Below are positions 44,859 through 48,169 of a DNA stretch of 48,169 nt, piece by piece. This DNA comes from Ardenticatenia bacterium (GTDB lineage: Bacteria; Chloroflexota; Anaerolineae; Ardenticatenales; Ardenticatenaceae): the NCBI GenBank assembly GCA_030949995.1, contig JAUZRY010000011.1:1-48169 (forward strand), written 5' to 3'. The notes under the pieces were generated by a model. It saw only the letters and a program-made list of their open reading frames with translations. It ran no database searches and was not told the DNA's origin. The stretch's first letter is position 1. Each line of letters opens with the position of its first letter. Made by a program: the position numbers and the translations under genes.

Positions 44859-46361
44859 ATGGCCAACTCTGATCGTGACCTCCGAAGAGGAGTGGTTGGC
44901 CCCACGTTGCGCGGGTCGATCTACAGTGTGGGCGCTGCGGGCGTTACCATTCTCTTCGGCCTTGTCCGTTCCATCGCCCTGGCCCGTCTGCTGCTCCCCG
45001 AGCACTTCGGCGTGGTGGCGCTGGCGCTCTTCTTCGTCAACCTGGCGGGGCAACTGCGGGCGCTGGGCCTGGATCGGGCCTTGCTTCACCGCCAGACGAC
45101 GGAAGGCGCCGCCTACGAAACGTATCTGGCGCTGAAGCTGGTGCTGGCAGGCGGCACCACGCTGCTGTTGATCTTAGCAGCGCCCTGGATCGCGCGCTTC
45201 TACCCGGAGCAGCCGCTCCTGGCGCCGATGATCGTCGCCCTCGCCGGCATCACTCTGCTGAGCACATTGAACCAGATTCAGGAAACGCTGTTGGGAATGG
45301 CGTTCAATTTCCGTGCCATCGCCATGACCAACGTGAGCGCGTCGGTGGTGATGACCGTCGTCGCGCCGTACCTGGCCTGGCGCGGCTGGGGAGCGTGGAG
45401 CCTGGTGGCGGAGCTGGGGAGCGGCATCCTGATCCGCACTGTGCTCCTCTGGGGGCCGTTCCGCGTGGGCGCGTTTCGCCCGCAGTTCGACCGGGCAGAA
45501 GCACGCCGGTTTTGGCACTACGGACGGGCGAACTGGATCAGCACCAACGTGGGCTTCCTGCTGGACCGTTTCGACGACTTCTGGGTGGGCACGGCGCTGG
45601 GGAAGACGCCGTTGGGCTTCTACGCCAAGGCCTACGAGTTCGCCCGCTACCCGCGGCGTCTGCTGGCGAACCCGCTGGTGAGCGTCCTGGCCCCTGTCTT
45701 CGCCCGCCTGCAGGACGACCGGCTGCAGCTCTCCAAGGCATACTTCCGGCTGATGAGCTTGTTGGTGCGCACCGGTTTCCTCGCCGGAGGGCTGGCCGTC
45801 CTCCTCGCCCCGGAGTTCGTCTTCTACGTCCTGGGGGCGAAGTGGATGCCTATGGTGTCCGCGTTCCAGTTGATGATCGTCTACGTGCTGCTGGACCCGC
45901 TGCTCATGACCACCGGCAATCTGCTGCTGGCCGTGGGCGCGCCGGGAGGGTTGGCCCGCGCCCGAGTGGGCCAGCTCCTTTTCTTCATCCCGGCCGTGAT
46001 CCTGGGCGCCCGCTGGGGCGGCATCGAGGGGGTGGCCCTGGCCGCCGACGGCATGCTCCTCGTCGGGTTCGTGTTGCTGTATCGGACGGCGCGGCGCCAC
46101 GTGGACTATTCAGTGCTGCGGCTCTTCGCCTGGCCGGCCGTCGGCGCGATTCTAGGGCTGGTGGCCGTCGGGTTCCTGGTTGGGATGGAGAGGATCGGCC
46201 AGCCGCAGCCCTGGAACCTGGCCGCGCTGAAGGCCGGGGCGTTCGCCCTGCCGTTCTGCGTGTGGCTCTTCGTGTTTGAGCGCCGCGAACTCGCCCAAAT
46301 GGCGCGCCTCGCGTGGGCGTCCCTGCGCGGTGGCCAGCGTGCGGCCCTGGAGGAAGGGTGA
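44859..46361 (+). CDS. Polysaccharide flippase, paralogue of 3887-5377
   Basis: The 500-residue membrane protein has about 12-14 hydrophobic spans and is expected to flip lipid-linked glycans. It matches the left-hand flippase throughout (LGFYAKAYEFARYPRRLLAN against LGYYNRAYTFARYTRRAVAD; both contain FDDFWVGTALG). Codons here strongly prefer GCG, CTG and GTG, unlike the left copy. GAGG precedes ATG 44859. The stop overlaps the next start by one base. Confidence 0.85.
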   Translation: MANSDRDLRRGVVGPTLRGSIYSVGAAGVTILFGLVRSIALARLLLPEHFGVVALALFFVNLAGQLRALGLDRALLHRQTTEGAAYETYLALKLVLAGGTTLLLILAAPWIARFYPEQPLLAPMIVALAGITLLSTLNQIQETLLGMAFNFRAIAMTNVSASVVMTVVAPYLAWRGWGAWSLVAELGSGILIRTVLLWGPFRVGAFRPQFDRAEARRFWHYGRANWISTNVGFLLDRFDDFWVGTALGKTPLGFYAKAYEFARYPRRLLANPLVSVLAPVFARLQDDRLQLSKAYFRLMSLLVRTGFLAGGLAVLLAPEFVFYVLGAKWMPMVSAFQLMIVYVLLDPLLMTTGNLLLAVGAPGGLARARVGQLLFFIPAVILGARWGGIEGVALAADGMLLVGFVLLYRTARRHVDYSVLRLFAWPAVGAILGLVAVGFLVGMERIGQPQPWNLAALKAGAFALPFCVWLFVFERRELAQMARLAWASLRGGQRAALEEG

Positions 46362-47971
46362 TGACGGTGGACAAGGTGCTGATCATCGGGTGGGATGGTG
46401 CCACCTGGGATTACATGGACCCGCTGCTGGGGCGGGGCGAGTTGCCTCACCTGGCCGCGCTGTTGGCGCGGGGCGCGCGGGCAGTCCTCCGCTCCACCAT
46501 TCCGCCCTACACGAACGTCGCCTGGCCCTCGCTGGTGACCGGGCTGGGACCGGCCAAGACGGGCGTCTTCGACGGGGCGCGGGCACGCCCGGGGAGCTAC
46601 GAGGCCGTCCCGACGAACCTGACCGGCTACCGCGGCGTCCCCATCTGGCGCTGGGTGAACCGCTACGGCCTGCGGGCCGGCGTGCTCAACGTGCCCATGA
46701 CCTACCCCGCCGCGCCGTTGGACGGCTACTTGGTGGCCGGCTTCGACAGCCCGCGCGGCTCGGCGGAGGTCGCCTATCCGCGCGATCTGCTTCGCCGCTG
46801 GGCGGAACAGGGGCGCCCGTACCGCGTGCTGGCGGAGGAGATCGCGCTGATGGACCGGCAGAACCCCCACCAGCCGCGCGGCGACTTGGAGGAGTTCGTC
46901 GCCCGCTGGGTGGCACTGACGCGGGAACAGGGGGAGCTGGTGGCCTGGCTGTGGCGCGCCTGGCCTGTGGACATGATGTTCGTCGTCTTCTCCGGCACGG
47001 ACTCCGTCAACCACCGCACGAGGGACGTCGAGCACATCGCCCGGGTGTACCGGTCGGCCGACGAGGCCCTGGGCCGCATCCTGGAGGCGGTGGACGAGCG
47101 CACGCTGGTCTGCCTGGTCTCCGACCACGGCTCCACGCCCGCCCACCGTTACATCGCCCTCTACCGGGCGCTGCACGACGGCGGTTGGTTGCGCTTTCGA
47201 CCCCAGGTGGCGGAACGCTTCTGGCGTCGGCTGCCCGGGCCGCTGGGCCGCGGGCTGCCCCGCCTCTGGCGCCGGCTGCCGGACTGGGCGCGACAGGCCC
47301 TCTCCTGGCCGCTCCTGCGTTGGGACCCGCGCCTGGCCGTCGTCTACGAGAACGTGGACTGGTCGCGCACGCGGGTATACGCCCGTTCCGGCATGGGGCC
47401 GCTGTACGTGAACCTGCAGGGCCGACAGCCGCGAGGGATCGTGCCCCCGGCGGCCTACGACGCCCTGTGCGACGAGGTGGCCCAGGCCCTGCTGGCGCTG
47501 CGCGACCCGGAGGGGCGCCCTCTCTTCGGCCGCGTCTGGCGGCGGGATGAGCTCTATCCGGGGGCCGACCCCGGCGACGATCCCCCCGACCTGGTCGTCG
47601 AGCCGGCTCGCTGGAGCGATCACGTGATCACCGGCTATCCCTCGGACCCGCCGGTGTGCCTCATTCCGAAGGCACGAGAGTACGGCACCCACACGCCAGA
47701 CGGCGTGCTGGTGCTGGCCGGGCCGGGAGTGCGTGCGGGGGTGGAGCTGGAGGCGGCGCAGATCGTGGACGTGGTGCCGACGCTGCTGGCCCTGCTGGAC
47801 CTGCCCCTCCCGGCGGAGGTGGACGGCCAGGTGCTGCGCGAGGCGTTGGCGGAGGAGCCGACGGTGCGCTACGCGGCGAGCGAGGCGCCCGCGGCATCGG
47901 ACGCGGCCGGGTACACCGATGAGGAAGCCGAGGATGTGATGCAGCGCCTGCGGGATTTGGGGTATCTGTGA
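46361..47971 (+). CDS. Alkaline-phosphatase-superfamily phosphodiesterase/nucleotide pyrophosphatase-like
   Basis: The 536-residue enzyme of the type I phosphodiesterase family shows metal ligands and nucleophile region in LIIGWDGATW (D12), PPYTNVAWPSLVTG (T51), SGTDSVNH, SDHGS and YGTHTPDGVL. There is no signal peptide, so it is cytoplasmic or at the inner membrane face. Such proteins are common in surface-polymer loci of Chloroflexota and archaea, but the substrate is not known; cleavage of nucleotide- or lipid-phosphate donors is possible. Start ATG 46361 overlaps the flippase stop, and the next gene begins four bases after its stop, so it is one operon. Confidence 0.82.
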   Translation: MTVDKVLIIGWDGATWDYMDPLLGRGELPHLAALLARGARAVLRSTIPPYTNVAWPSLVTGLGPAKTGVFDGARARPGSYEAVPTNLTGYRGVPIWRWVNRYGLRAGVLNVPMTYPAAPLDGYLVAGFDSPRGSAEVAYPRDLLRRWAEQGRPYRVLAEEIALMDRQNPHQPRGDLEEFVARWVALTREQGELVAWLWRAWPVDMMFVVFSGTDSVNHRTRDVEHIARVYRSADEALGRILEAVDERTLVCLVSDHGSTPAHRYIALYRALHDGGWLRFRPQVAERFWRRLPGPLGRGLPRLWRRLPDWARQALSWPLLRWDPRLAVVYENVDWSRTRVYARSGMGPLYVNLQGRQPRGIVPPAAYDALCDEVAQALLALRDPEGRPLFGRVWRRDELYPGADPGDDPPDLVVEPARWSDHVITGYPSDPPVCLIPKAREYGTHTPDGVLVLAGPGVRAGVELEAAQIVDVVPTLLALLDLPLPAEVDGQVLREALAEEPTVRYAASEAPAASDAAGYTDEEAEDVMQRLRDLGYL

Positions 47972-47974
47972 ACG

Positions 47975-48169
47975 ATGCGCGTGATCTATTCCATTGGTGT
48001 TAAGTTCGCCGGCGGTGGCATCGGGTCCATCGCCTACCACGCAGTTCGAGGTCTGCATCGCCATGACCTGCTTTACCGCCTGTTGTGCGGCTCCTATCGT
48101 GCCACGGAGATACCGGAGGCCCGGATTCGTGCCCTGGGCGCTCCCAGCCGCGGGTTGCGCAAGCTCGCG
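47975..48169 (+). CDS. Glycosyltransferase-like protein, 5' part only
   Basis: The first 65 codons are open to the window edge. MRVIYSIGVKFAGGGIGSIA and YHAVRGLHRHDLLYRLLC look like the N-terminal half of a GT4-type glycosyltransferase (glycine-rich loop after the first strand). It starts four bases after the preceding stop. Family is likely, substrate unknown. Confidence 0.6.
   Translation, partial: MRVIYSIGVKFAGGGIGSIAYHAVRGLHRHDLLYRLLCGSYRATEIPEARIRALGAPSRGLRKLA

Noticed and set aside
46106..48064. Minus-strand frame of about 650 codons opposite the phosphodiesterase gene
   Set aside because: Arginine/alanine/histidine-rich antisense shadow; the plus-strand gene has all catalytic motifs.

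Overview
The window looks like a piece of a moderately GC-rich, probably thermophilic and facultatively anaerobic bacterium. Chloroflexota is my best guess: there is an MglA/roadblock gene cluster, a secreted protein ending in a short aromatic/proline tail (FLPFISR), a one-piece pyruvate:ferredoxin oxidoreductase with a dihydroorotate-dehydrogenase-like partner, and anaerobic GlpABC. This rests on gene content and remembered family traits, not on a phylogenetic test. The consensus is error-prone. At least ten genes are broken by one- or two-base shifts, several at homopolymers, while both sides of each break remain conserved. I treat these as probable sequencing errors.

Layout. 1-1036 is a noisy inverted copy of 11391-12404, followed by about 280 bases of AT-rich simple sequence; the two together look like a chimeric contig end. 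1316-8028 is an envelope/polysaccharide region: sugar-nucleotide epimerase, lipoprotein, trmB, flippase and a secreted glycoside-hydrolase-like protein. 8243-12696 is a nine-gene co-directional operon: an MglA-type GTPase, five roadblock/LC7 proteins (one fused to a DUF4388 domain) and three paralogous small helical proteins of about 78 residues that I cannot assign to a family. It is the best candidate for an undescribed system. 13418-24510 is an 11-kb glycerol/dihydroxyacetone cluster read leftward: glpF, dhaK, dhaL, glpK, glpA, glpB, glpC and a dhaM encoding a complete EIIA-HPr-EI protein.

24891-35054, on the same strand, holds miaB with a small unknown gene, the DHOD-like gene with nifJ, an AcuB-like CBS-ACT protein and pyruvate phosphate dikinase. 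Divergently placed at 35407 is an FHA/winged-helix regulator. An ornithine-cyclodeaminase-like enzyme and a zinc dehydrogenase follow, then a plus-strand group (unknown gene, rnd, tpiA, scpA), a convergent ABC exporter and a coiled-coil protein. From 44859 to the right end a second surface-polymer locus begins (a paralogous flippase, an alkaline-phosphatase-superfamily enzyme and a truncated glycosyltransferase-like gene), with visibly more GC-biased codon use.

How the genes could work together (inference). Glycerol enters by GlpF. It becomes glycerol-3-phosphate by GlpK and DHAP by membrane-linked GlpABC; dihydroxyacetone is phosphorylated to DHAP by DhaKLM at the expense of PEP. TpiA passes DHAP into glycolysis. 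Pyruvate made by the PTS reaction can be returned to PEP by PpdK or oxidised to acetyl-CoA by NifJ, so the neighbourhood is centred on three-carbon metabolism. The GTPase/roadblock operon downstream of the glycerol cluster is probably a separate polarity or signalling module.
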